A stretch of 64,000 nucleotides of DNA from contig NZ_CP053840.1 in NCBI RefSeq assembly GCF_013201665.1, positions 1,550,001 to 1,614,000 on the forward strand, in the 5' to 3' direction. Position numbers and translations under genes: made by a program. Shown piece by piece: positions 43,838-51,977 of the stretch (positions are counted from its first letter, which is position 1; every line of letters starts with the position of its first letter). The stretch comes from Arcobacter venerupis (GTDB lineage: Bacteria > Campylobacterota > Campylobacteria > Campylobacterales > Arcobacteraceae). Below the pieces are notes generated by a model. It was not told the DNA's origin, did not search any database, and worked only from the letters and a program-made list of their open reading frames with translations.

Positions 43838-45955
43838 ATGATAGAAAATATATTAAAAAGAAATGGTACAAAACAAGAATTTGAATCTTATAAAATAGAA
43901 GATGCAATAAAAAAAGCATTTAAAAGTGTAAATATTCAATATGATATTTCTATATTTTTTAATGTTTTATTTGAAATAAAACAAAAAAGATTAGTTGCAG
44001 TTGAAGATATACAAGATATTATCGAAAAAGAGTTATTTAAAGCTAGATATTTTGATGTAATGAAATCGTTTATTTTATATAGACATTTACATAAAATTCA
44101 AAGGGAACAAATTTTACAAATTGAAAATGATACTACTTATATAAACTCAACACAAACCATTCAAGAGTATATAAATGGTAGTGATTGGAGAATAAAAGCA
44201 AATTCAAATACAGGATATTCTCACGCAGGGCTTATTAATAATAGTGCTGGAAAAGTAATTGCTAATTATTGGCTTGACAAGGTTTATTCAAAAGAAGAGG
44301 GATATGCCCATAGAAATGCTGATTATCATATACATGATTTAGATTGTTTAAGTGGATATTGTGCTGGTTGGTCTTTGAGGGTTTTACTTGATGAGGGATT
44401 TAATAAGGTGCGAGGAAGGGTGGAAAGTTCTGCACCTAATCATTTTAGAGAAGCTTTAGGGCAAATGGCAAATTTTTTGGGAATTTTGCAAAGTGAATGG
44501 GCAGGTGCTCAAGCTTTTAGTAGTTTTGATACTTATTTAGCTCCTTATGTTTTCAAAGATAATTTATCTTATAAAGAAATCAAAAAAGCTGTTAGGTCTT
44601 TTATTTACAATTTAAATGTTCCTGCACGTTGGGGACAAAGTCCTTTTACGAATATTACTATTGATTGGACAGTTCCTGCTGATTTAAAAGATCAAATTCC
44701 AACACGAAACCAAAAACATCTTTTTAAAGATTTCCACAATGATGAATTATTAGAAAAAATCAAAGAAAAAGGTTATAAATCATTTGAAGAACTTACATAC
44801 AAAGATTTCCAAAAACAGATGAATCAAATCAACAAAGCTTATTATGAAATAATGACCCAAGGTGATAAAACAGGGCAACCTTTTACTTTTCCAATTCCAA
44901 CTGTTAATATCACTGAAGATTTTGATTGGTATGGTGAAAATACAGATGTTTTATTTGAAAATACAGCAAAAATAGGAAGTTCATATTTTCAAAATTTTAT
45001 TGGAAGTCAATATGTAAAAGATGAAAATGGCAATCTAATAGAAAATGAAAAAGCTTATAAACCAGGCCATGTGCGTTCTATGTGTTGTAGATTACAACTT
45101 GATTTAAGAGAACTTCTAAAACGAGGTGGTGGTCTTTTTGGTTCAGCTGAAATGACAGGAAGTATTGGAGTTGTAACTATTAATATGGCAAGACTTGGAT
45201 ATTTATATAAAAGTAACATAAATGCCTTACTTCTTAGGATTGAAGAGTTAATGGAATTAGCAAAATCAACTCTTGAAAAGAAAAGAGTATTTGTAAAAGA
45301 TATGTATGATAGAGGGCTTTATCCTTATACAAAAAGGTATTTACCTAATTTTAATAACCATTTTTCTACTATTGGTGTAAATGGAATGAATGAAATGATT
45401 AAAAACTACTTTGGAGAAAATATTGATATTTCTTCAAGTATTGGTAATGAATTTTGTTTAGAAATTTTAGATTTTATGAGAGATAAAATGATTAAGTTTC
45501 AAGAAGAAACGGGAAATTTATATAATCTTGAAGCAACACCAGCAGAGGGTACAACTTATAGATTTGCTAAAGAAGATAAAAAAAGATACAAAGATATTAT
45601 CCAAGGTGGAGTTGGTAAAAACGTCTATTACACCAACTCTTCACAACTTCCTGTTGATTACACAGACGATCCTTTTGAGGCATTAACACTGCAAGATGAA
45701 TTACAATGTAAATATACAGGAGGAACAGTCTTGCATTTATATATGAATGAGAGAATATCATCAATAGATGCTTGTAGAAAATTTGTAAAAAATACTATCA
45801 CAAACTTTAGATTGCCATATATTACTATAACACCGCTTTTTTCAGTTTGTGAAATTCATGGTTATTTAACTGGTGAGCATGAGTATTGCCCAAAATGTGA
45901 TGAAGAAATCTTAAAAAAGGAGTTAGAAAATGATAAAAAAACAAGAATTGCTTGA
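43838..45955 (+). CDS. nrdD: Anaerobic ribonucleoside-triphosphate reductase, catalytic part without glycyl-radical segment
   Basis: 705 residues. ATP-cone at about 1-90, then the class III reductase barrel with SMCCRLQLD and GGGLFGSAEMTGSIGVVTINMARLGY. The C-terminus contains the zinc knuckle (VCEIHG, CPKC) but stops at DKKTRIA before the glycyl-radical motif that every working NrdD needs. That motif is encoded by the next, overlapping gene (45930-46097) in another frame. Reduces NTPs to dNTPs without oxygen, activated by NrdG. The ribosome site is AAAAGGAAA. Confidence 0.93.
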   Translation: MIENILKRNGTKQEFESYKIEDAIKKAFKSVNIQYDISIFFNVLFEIKQKRLVAVEDIQDIIEKELFKARYFDVMKSFILYRHLHKIQREQILQIENDTTYINSTQTIQEYINGSDWRIKANSNTGYSHAGLINNSAGKVIANYWLDKVYSKEEGYAHRNADYHIHDLDCLSGYCAGWSLRVLLDEGFNKVRGRVESSAPNHFREALGQMANFLGILQSEWAGAQAFSSFDTYLAPYVFKDNLSYKEIKKAVRSFIYNLNVPARWGQSPFTNITIDWTVPADLKDQIPTRNQKHLFKDFHNDELLEKIKEKGYKSFEELTYKDFQKQMNQINKAYYEIMTQGDKTGQPFTFPIPTVNITEDFDWYGENTDVLFENTAKIGSSYFQNFIGSQYVKDENGNLIENEKAYKPGHVRSMCCRLQLDLRELLKRGGGLFGSAEMTGSIGVVTINMARLGYLYKSNINALLLRIEELMELAKSTLEKKRVFVKDMYDRGLYPYTKRYLPNFNNHFSTIGVNGMNEMIKNYFGENIDISSSIGNEFCLEILDFMRDKMIKFQEETGNLYNLEATPAEGTTYRFAKEDKKRYKDIIQGGVGKNVYYTNSSQLPVDYTDDPFEALTLQDELQCKYTGGTVLHLYMNERISSIDACRKFVKNTITNFRLPYITITPLFSVCEIHGYLTGEHEYCPKCDEEILKKELENDKKTRIA

Positions 45956-46097
45956 AAAAAACAGTGAAAAAAGAAAAAAGTGTATGGTTTATACTAGGGT
46001 TATGGGTTACCATAGACCAGTTGAGAGTTTTAATATAGGAAAAAAAGGTGAACACAATCAAAGAATTAAATTCATTGAATCAAAAGATTGTATATGA
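45930..46097 (+). CDS. Separately encoded NrdD glycyl-radical domain
   Basis: 55 residues, too short for the usual open-frame lists. It reads from ATG at 45930 with AAAGGAG 7 bases upstream, overlaps nrdD by 26 bases in the +1 frame and overlaps nrdG by 50. The core CMVYTRVMGYHRPVESFN followed by IGKKGEH is the C-terminal glycyl-radical motif of class III reductases (R-V-x-G-Y), with Gly26 as the expected radical site. In usual NrdD proteins this follows the zinc knuckle in one chain. Either the protein works as two chains, or one extra A in the seven-A run near 45935 has broken a fused gene. The dedicated ribosome site favours the first. Confidence 0.8.
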   Translation: MIKKQELLEKNSEKRKKCMVYTRVMGYHRPVESFNIGKKGEHNQRIKFIESKDCI

Positions 46098-46752
46098 TTT
46101 AACTAAATTTACAACAACAGATTATGTAGGACAACTCTCTTGCATAATTTGGTTTGTTTCTTGTAATTTTAGATGTTTGTATTGCTATAATGATAATATA
46201 GTTTATACAAAAGAGGGAAAATACTCTCAAAATGATATTTTGGATTTTTTAAAAACAAGAGTTGGATTATTAGATTCTGTAGTTTTATCAGGTGGAGAAG
46301 CGACAGTTCATAATGTTATACCAATTTGCAAAGAGATAAAAAAACTTGGGTTTAAAATAAAACTTGATACCAATGCTACTAATCTAAAACAAATTAAAGA
46401 GCTGATTAATTTAAATTTATTAGATTACATAGCTATTGATTTTAAAGCACCAAAATACAAATTTAAAGAACTTACATGTGTAAGTATCTATGATAATAGT
46501 ATTAAGACTATACAATATTTAATAAATATAGGTTTTAATTTTGAACTCAGATCCACTATAAACTCAGCACTTTTAGATGAAAATGATATAAATGAGATGA
46601 TAAAAATTATAAAAGAGTTAAACTATAAAAATATTTACTATCTACAAAATTTTCTCGAAACACCTTCTAATATAGGGAATATTTCCAAAGCCCAAGATAT
46701 AGATAAAAGTAAAATAAATTCTTTAGATTTAATCATTCAATACAGAAATTAA
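46048..46752 (+). CDS. nrdG: Anaerobic ribonucleotide reductase activating protein (radical SAM)
   Basis: 234 residues from a GTG at 46048; the upstream ribosome site is weak and TTG at 46075 is an alternative. The radical-SAM cluster C-x3-C-x2-C is in CNFRCLYCYN, and VVLSGGEATVH is the SAM-binding GGE motif. NrdG uses SAM and an iron-sulfur cluster to place the radical on the glycine of NrdD, here on the small separate domain. It overlaps that gene, and its end overlaps the convergent response-regulator gene by 24 bases. Confidence 0.9.
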   Translation: MNTIKELNSLNQKIVYDLTKFTTTDYVGQLSCIIWFVSCNFRCLYCYNDNIVYTKEGKYSQNDILDFLKTRVGLLDSVVLSGGEATVHNVIPICKEIKKLGFKIKLDTNATNLKQIKELINLNLLDYIAIDFKAPKYKFKELTCVSIYDNSIKTIQYLINIGFNFELRSTINSALLDENDINEMIKIIKELNYKNIYYLQNFLETPSNIGNISKAQDIDKSKINSLDLIIQYRN

Positions 46753-47409
46753 ATATCCTTGAGAAGATATATTTTCTATTAAATCTTTCGAGGTTTTTAA
46801 TCTTAATCTTTTAATAAAAGTTCTTAATCTTTCATCATTTACTTCTTCATTCCATAAAGATTTTTTGATTGCAGAGCTTGAAACTATATTGTTTTTATTT
46901 TTTATTAGAAGATGGAAAAACTCTTTTTCTCTTTTCGTAAGAGTTATTAAAATCGTTTTTTTATATAAAGACATAGAGTTGTTATCAAAAATATACTCAT
47001 CTTTTAAATTAACTTTTTTTTGTTTATTTAATTTAGGAGCAATTTTATTTATGTGTTCTAGTACTTCTTCAGGATCAAAAGGCTTTATAAAATATTTACT
47101 TATACCCAAATCAATAGCTTTTAAAAGTTTTTCCTTTTCTGAGTGGGCACTTAATACTATTATTGGTATAAACTCATCCAATTCTTTTATTTTTTGCGTC
47201 ATTTGCAAACCATCACAAATGGGCATCATAATATCTGTAATTATAATATCAGGTTTAAAAATTTGAAATTTTTTTAATCCCTCATTACCATCTTTTGCAA
47301 TTACAACAGAAAAAAATGAGTCAGATATTGCATCTTTTAGTAGTTGTGCTAATCTTTTTTCATCTTCTACAATTAAAATTTTTAATGTTTTTAATAAATC
47401 TTTATTCAT
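46729..47409 (-). CDS. OmpR-family response regulator
   Basis: 226 residues. Receiver domain about 8-125 with ILIVEDEKRLAQ, phospho-acceptor in IIITDIMMPICDG and YFIKPFDPEE; winged-helix output domain about 140-226 (LTKREKEFFHLLIKNKN, RTFIKRLRLKT). It follows its kinase by 3 bases and forms a two-component pair. Its 3' end overlaps nrdG by 24 bases. The target genes are unknown; the adjacent ribonucleotide reductase genes and argF/hemN are candidates by position only. Confidence 0.92.
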   Translation of the reverse strand: MNKDLLKTLKILIVEDEKRLAQLLKDAISDSFFSVVIAKDGNEGLKKFQIFKPDIIITDIMMPICDGLQMTQKIKELDEFIPIIVLSAHSEKEKLLKAIDLGISKYFIKPFDPEEVLEHINKIAPKLNKQKKVNLKDEYIFDNNSMSLYKKTILITLTKREKEFFHLLIKNKNNIVSSSAIKKSLWNEEVNDERLRTFIKRLRLKTSKDLIENISSQGYLISVLND

Positions 47410-47412
47410 CTG

Positions 47413-48627
47413 TTAACCTAATAGTAATTTTATGCTGAAAATAGAACCATCATCACAATTTTCATGACTTAATTCACCTTCTAAACTTTTTTCTATAATC
47501 ATTTTAGACATAAAAAGTCCAAGACCTGTACCTTGACTTTTATATTTTGTTGTAAAGTAAGGATCAAATATTTTATCAATATTCTCTTTACTTATTCCAC
47601 CTGCATTATCTTTTATTTCAAGTAAGGCATATTTTTTATCTAAAATTTGCTTTTGTTTTAGTGTAATTATAATAGTTCTATTTGTTATACCATTTTGAAC
47701 AAAGGCATCTTTTGAGTTTTGAATTAGGTTTATAATCACTTGAGAAAGCTCGTTTAATACGCCAATTACTTTATAATTAATTGGAACATCTATTTGAATA
47801 TGAATATTTTCTGATTCTATTACTTTTCTTAAAATTACTAAAGCTTCATTTATGGCATCTTTTATTTCAAAACTCTTTTTCTCTTTTTGTGGTTTAAAAA
47901 AATTCGTAAAATCATCTATTGTTGAAGACATACTTAGGATTAAAGTTTTACTCTCTTTATATAATTCATCTACTTTTTTTTCATTATTATTTAGAAAAGC
48001 TTTTTTCATATTAAAAAGTGTGAGATTAAGTTCAGTTAATGGCTGTCTCCATTGATGTGCAATATTTGCTAACATTTGCCCAAGACTTGCCATTCTTGAT
48101 TGCCAAAATAGAAGTTTTTGTTTCTCTTCATTTTTTTTAATCTCTTCAATTACTCTTTTTTCTAGGGTTTTATTTAACTCTTTTAATTGTTTTGTCTGTT
48201 CTTTTACTTTTATTTCAAGATTTAAATTTAACTGCTCAAGCTCTTTCTCTTTTAATTCAAGTCTTTTTTTGAGTTCAACTTCAGAAGTTACATCATATCT
48301 AATTGCTATAAACTCAATAATATTTCCATTTAGATCTAAAATAGGGGTTATTGTTGTATTTAAATAGACAGTTTCTTTATTTTTTGTTAGATTTTTTACA
48401 GTTGCTTTATAAGATTTTTTTTCGAGAATTGTTTCCCAAAGGGTTTCAAAGTTAGAAGTTGGTACTTCTGGATGTCTTACGATGTTGTGATTTTGACCAA
48501 TCAATTCATCATAAGAGTATCCAGAGATTTTACAAAACTCATCATTTACAAAAGTAATAATTCCATTTATATCAGTTTTTGATACGATATTTGAATTTTC
48601 AATTGCTTCTTGATAAGTATTGCTCAT
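47413..48627 (-). CDS. PAS-domain sensor histidine kinase, cytoplasmic
   Basis: 404 residues, no membrane helix. A PAS domain at about 5-115 has the redox-type motif GQNHNIVRHPEVP seen in Aer-like PAS domains that bind FAD or haem; coiled coil about 120-175; H-box ANIAHQWRQPLTEL; ATPase with LIQNSKDAF, DNAGGI and GTGLGLFMSK. It probably senses redox state in the cytoplasm (inference from the PAS motif) and phosphorylates the adjacent regulator. hemB follows 3 bases upstream on the same strand. Confidence 0.92.
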   Translation of the reverse strand: MSNTYQEAIENSNIVSKTDINGIITFVNDEFCKISGYSYDELIGQNHNIVRHPEVPTSNFETLWETILEKKSYKATVKNLTKNKETVYLNTTITPILDLNGNIIEFIAIRYDVTSEVELKKRLELKEKELEQLNLNLEIKVKEQTKQLKELNKTLEKRVIEEIKKNEEKQKLLFWQSRMASLGQMLANIAHQWRQPLTELNLTLFNMKKAFLNNNEKKVDELYKESKTLILSMSSTIDDFTNFFKPQKEKKSFEIKDAINEALVILRKVIESENIHIQIDVPINYKVIGVLNELSQVIINLIQNSKDAFVQNGITNRTIIITLKQKQILDKKYALLEIKDNAGGISKENIDKIFDPYFTTKYKSQGTGLGLFMSKMIIEKSLEGELSHENCDDGSIFSIKLLLG

Positions 48628-48629
48628 TT

Positions 48630-49607
48630 TTAATATTGTTTTCTTAAAAGTTCACAAACTTCTTTTGCATGATAAGAGATGATAATATTTGCACCAGCTC
48701 TTTTAAAAGCAATCATAGTTTCCATCATAACTCTTTCATAATCAATTAATCCAGCAATTCCTGCGTGTTTAAGCATTGCATATTCACCACTTACATTATA
48801 CACACATAAAGGAAGATTAGAAGCATTTCTAATATCTCTTACAATGTCTAAAAATGCAAGAGCCGGTTTTACCATTAAAATATCTGCACCTTCTTTTTCA
48901 TCTTCAAGTGATTCTTCAATAGCTTCTAGTCTATTTGCTGGATTCATTTGATAAGTTCTTCTATCTCCAAAAGATGGAGTTGATTCTGCAACATCTCTAA
49001 ATGGTCCATAATAGCCACTTGCAAATTTTGTAGAATAAGCCATGATAGGAAGATTTCTAAATCCATTTTCATCTAAAGCATTTCTAAGCGTTGTAATAAT
49101 TCCATCCATCATTCCAGATGGTGCAATCATATCAGCTCCTGCTCTTGCGTGAACTAATGCTTGTTGTGCTGAAATTTCTAATGTTTTATCATTATCAACA
49201 CTTCCAGTTTTTGGGTCTAAAATACCACAATGTCCATGGTCTGTGTATTCACAAAAGCATAAATCAGTTACGATGAACATTTGAGGAAATTTCTCTTTAA
49301 TTGCTTTTATTGTTCGTGCAATTATGCTTTCATCACATAAACACTCACTTCCAACAGAATCTTTTACATCTGGAATTGCAAATAATATAATTGATTTTAA
49401 ATTAATACTTACGAGATATTCACACTCTTTTAAAATTTCATCAATACTCATTTGATAAACACCTGGCATTGAAGCAACTTCCGTTTTTATACCTTTACCT
49501 TCTCTTACAAATAATGGATAGATGAAATCATCAGCACTTACTGTAGTTTCTTGAACCAAATTTCTTAAAGTCTCATTTATTCTTAGTCTTCTAAATCGTT
49601 TAAACAT
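48630..49607 (-). CDS. hemB: Delta-aminolevulinic acid dehydratase (porphobilinogen synthase)
   Basis: 325 residues. Condenses two 5-aminolevulinate to porphobilinogen. [18 protein letters not shown] carries the three zinc cysteines of the zinc-dependent type. [12 protein letters not shown] and [18 protein letters not shown] hold the two active-site lysines. It starts 59 bases from the divergent ribA. In this window it is separated from argF/hemN by the nrd and two-component genes. Confidence 0.96.
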   Translation of the reverse strand: MFKRFRRLRINETLRNLVQETTVSADDFIYPLFVREGKGIKTEVASMPGVYQMSIDEILKECEYLVSINLKSIILFAIPDVKDSVGSECLCDESIIARTIKAIKEKFPQMFIVTDLCFCEYTDHGHCGILDPKTGSVDNDKTLEISAQQALVHARAGADMIAPSGMMDGIITTLRNALDENGFRNLPIMAYSTKFASGYYGPFRDVAESTPSFGDRRTYQMNPANRLEAIEESLEDEKEGADILMVKPALAFLDIVRDIRNASNLPLCVYNVSGEYAMLKHAGIAGLIDYERVMMETMIAFKRAGANIIISYHAKEVCELLRKQY

Positions 49608-49666
49608 TCTATTTACCTCTTTTGGTTATAATCTTCGGATTTTAACAGTTTAAGGTTTAAATACAA

Positions 49667-50242
49667 ATGAATATAATACAATCAAATATAGCCAATTTAC
49701 CAACAAAATATGGAAAATTTAAAATAAAAGCTTACAAAGACGGAACTCAAGAACATTTAGCAATAATGAGTCAAAATTTTGAAAATATTGATGCTCCATA
49801 TGTTAGAATTCACTCAGAGTGCCTAACAGGCGACACACTTGGCAGTTTAAAGTGTGATTGTCAAAATCAATTAGATTTATCATTAAAATTTATTGCTCGT
49901 GAGGGTGGTTTAGTAATTTACCATAGACAAGAGGGTAGAAATATCGGTTTAGTAAATAAAGTAAATGCTTACGCACTGCAAGACCAAGGTCGAAATACAA
50001 TTCAAGCAAATTTAGAATTAGGTTTTAAGGAAGATGAAAGAGATTACTCTATTGTTGGACATATCTTTAAAGATTTAGGAGTGAAAAAGTTAAAATTAAT
50101 AACTAATAATCCTAAAAAAATAGACTATGTTGAATCTTTAGGAATAGAGATTGTTGAAAGAATTCCAGCAATTACACAATCAAATAAATATAACGAAGGC
50201 TATTTGCAAACGAAAAAAGAGCAAATGGGACATATGCTTTAA
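49667..50242 (+). CDS. ribA: GTP cyclohydrolase II
   Basis: 191 residues, a stand-alone RibA with the zinc site SECLTGDTLGSLKCDCQ and GLVIYHRQEGRNIGLVNK (catalytic Arg/Tyr region) intact. It opens GTP to start riboflavin synthesis, complementing the RibBA protein at 54.6 kb, whose cyclohydrolase half has lost this zinc site. The stop overlaps the rsmG start by one base. Confidence 0.96.
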   Translation: MNIIQSNIANLPTKYGKFKIKAYKDGTQEHLAIMSQNFENIDAPYVRIHSECLTGDTLGSLKCDCQNQLDLSLKFIAREGGLVIYHRQEGRNIGLVNKVNAYALQDQGRNTIQANLELGFKEDERDYSIVGHIFKDLGVKKLKLITNNPKKIDYVESLGIEIVERIPAITQSNKYNEGYLQTKKEQMGHML

Positions 50243-50826
50243 TGATTTTAGAACAATTATTAGAAGAAAACAATCTTCATTTTGATGATAAATTTTATAA
50301 AGATTGTGAAGTTTTTATAAAACTATTACAACAATGGGGAATGGTTCATAACCTTAGTGGAAGACTCACAAGAAGTGATATAGAAGAGAATATTTTGGAT
50401 TCTGTATATCCTTTGAAATTTATTAAGAGTTATACAAGTTTTGCAGATATTGGAACAGGTGCTGGTTATCCTGGTTTAATTTTAGCAATGGCTTTAAAAG
50501 ATGTAAAATCTTACCTAATTGAGCCTAGAATTAAAAGAGTTTCATTTTTAAATTTTGTAAAAGCAACTTTAAAATTAGATAATTTGACAGTAATTTGTAG
50601 TAGAGTAGAGCAGGTTAAAGATTTACAAGTTGAATTAATAACTTCAAGAGCTGTTACAAATACTTCATTACTTTTAGATATTACAAAAAATATCAAAAAA
50701 GAGGATAGCTCATACCTTTTTTATAAAGGCTCTGTACTTGAAAATGAAATTGAAATAGCAAACTTAAATACTTACAAAATAGTAAATAGAAAAGATAGAA
50801 ACTATCTTTATATAGAAGGTAAATAA
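50242..50826 (+). CDS. rsmG: 16S rRNA m7G527 methyltransferase
   Basis: 194 residues. FADIGTGAGYPGLILAMAL is the SAM motif I of RsmG (GidB); HNLSGRLTRSDIEENILDSV and ITSRAVTNTSLLLD follow. It methylates G527 of 16S rRNA; loss gives low-level streptomycin resistance in other bacteria. Coupled to ribA by a one-base overlap and to the next small gene in the same way. Confidence 0.94.
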   Translation: MILEQLLEENNLHFDDKFYKDCEVFIKLLQQWGMVHNLSGRLTRSDIEENILDSVYPLKFIKSYTSFADIGTGAGYPGLILAMALKDVKSYLIEPRIKRVSFLNFVKATLKLDNLTVICSRVEQVKDLQVELITSRAVTNTSLLLDITKNIKKEDSSYLFYKGSVLENEIEIANLNTYKIVNRKDRNYLYIEGK

Positions 50827-51050
50827 TGGTTTTAAAAATTATAATAGTTGCAATACTGGCTTTTTTAGCTTATATTTTACTATTTAAAAAAAGTAGAGAA
50901 AAAGAGATTTCTTCTAAAAAAAACGAAAAAATAACAGATGAAATGGTTGAATGCCCAACATGTAAAACCTATGTTTCTCAAAAAGAAGCAATTATTAGCA
51001 ATGGAAAATTTTATTGCTCGAAAGAGTGTTTAGAAAATAAAGAAGGATAA
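50826..51050 (+). CDS. PP0621-like small membrane protein with zinc ribbon
   Basis: 74 residues: one N-terminal membrane helix (about 3-20), a charged linker, and a CPTCKTYVS ... FYCSKECL four-cysteine zinc ribbon in the cytoplasm. This is the layout of PP0621-family proteins, function unknown. The start shares one base with the rsmG stop. Confidence 0.75.
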   Translation: MVLKIIIVAILAFLAYILLFKKSREKEISSKKNEKITDEMVECPTCKTYVSQKEAIISNGKFYCSKECLENKEG

Positions 51051-51054
51051 GAAA

Positions 51055-51432
51055 ATGATAATTATCGGTGATAATTTAATTCCTTTTGAAGATTTAAAAT
51101 ATATTCAAAATATTGAAAATATTCAGAATACTAAAGCAAATTCAACTGTAATGTTTAATTACAATGAAGAAGTTTTAAAATATTGTTATGAAAATGAAAT
51201 CTCTTCAGCTGTTATTGTAACTTCAATAAAAGAGGCTATTTATTGTAATAGTTTAAATGTTAAATATATAATTTCAGAAAAAGATCTGGCTACTCAAATA
51301 CAAAAAATTGCTGATAATTATATGTATGATTCAAAAAATTTAGCAATTATAGATTCAAATGAAGAGTTTGAAAAAATGGCAAATAATGAAATTGATGGTG
51401 TTATTTATAGAAAGTTGACTAAAGAAATATGA
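51055..51432 (+). CDS. Small cytoplasmic protein of unknown function
   Basis: 125 residues, acidic, alternating strands and helices (ISSAVIVTSIKEAIY, VKYIISEKDLA) like a small Rossmann fold, but no binding motif is visible. It lies 4 bases after the zinc-ribbon gene and overlaps the cytochrome gene by 4 bases, so it belongs to the same transcript. Confidence 0.65.
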   Translation: MIIIGDNLIPFEDLKYIQNIENIQNTKANSTVMFNYNEEVLKYCYENEISSAVIVTSIKEAIYCNSLNVKYIISEKDLATQIQKIADNYMYDSKNLAIIDSNEEFEKMANNEIDGVIYRKLTKEI

Positions 51433-51773
51433 TAAAAAAGATTATATTCATTCTTTCTATTTGTATTTACTCTTTTGCTTGTAGTGGGGATTGTATGGCT
51501 TGTCATCCAGTTCTTAAAGAGTCAATAAAAGAAAAACATCATCAAGTATTAACTACGTGTATTGCATGTCATACTAAAACTCCTGCAACTATGGTTGAGT
51601 GTGGAGGAGATTGTTTTGCTTGTCACTCTCAAAACAAATTAATAGAATCAAATAGAATTGAACATCAGAATCTTGCATCTTGCAAAGAATGTCATATAAA
51701 TAAAGAGGATTTATTTAAAAACTCTTCATTAAATGGTGGTTCAACTTTAATGGATTTACTAAAGAATAAGTGA
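51429..51773 (+). CDS. Small periplasmic tetraheme cytochrome c
   Basis: 114 residues. A Sec signal peptide (MIKKIIFILSICIYSFAC) is followed by four haem-binding C-x-x-C-H motifs: CMACH, CIACH, CFACH and CKECH, in about 85 residues, with extra histidines (KEKHHQ, IEHQ) as distal ligands. Small multihaem proteins of this type shuttle electrons to periplasmic reductases. The partner is not in the window. It overlaps the preceding gene by 4 bases. Confidence 0.88.
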   Translation: MIKKIIFILSICIYSFACSGDCMACHPVLKESIKEKHHQVLTTCIACHTKTPATMVECGGDCFACHSQNKLIESNRIEHQNLASCKECHINKEDLFKNSSLNGGSTLMDLLKNK

Positions 51774-51821
51774 TTTTTGGCTAAAATTCTGGCCTTTTAA
51801 TAGATAAAACTTAGGATAAAT

Positions 51822-51977
51822 GTGAAAGATATATTAGACACAATAATACTTATTATGTTCGTTATTATGGTTGCAATGTTTATAATCAACTTTAATAGAC
51901 AACAAATAAAAAAACATACAGATAAAATTGCAGAAAATGAAAATAAGAACTCTAACAAGGATAAAATAGATGAATAA
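51822..51977 (+). CDS. 51-residue single-pass membrane protein overlapping glyS
   Basis: Starts at GTG 51822 behind AGGA. Residues about 6-24 form one hydrophobic helix (LDTIILIMFVIMVAMFIINF), followed by a basic, then Lys/Asn/Glu-rich tail. The last 8 bases overlap glyS. It was not in a length-filtered list, but the ribosome site and coupling support it. Function unknown. Confidence 0.62.
   Translation: MKDILDTIILIMFVIMVAMFIINFNRQQIKKHTDKIAENENKNSNKDKIDE

Noticed and set aside
45928-45960. Programmed -1 frameshift joining nrdD to the glycyl-radical segment
   Set aside because: The second frame is +1, not -1, relative to nrdD, so the A-rich slippery run would shift the wrong way; a separate start with its own ribosome site explains the data better.
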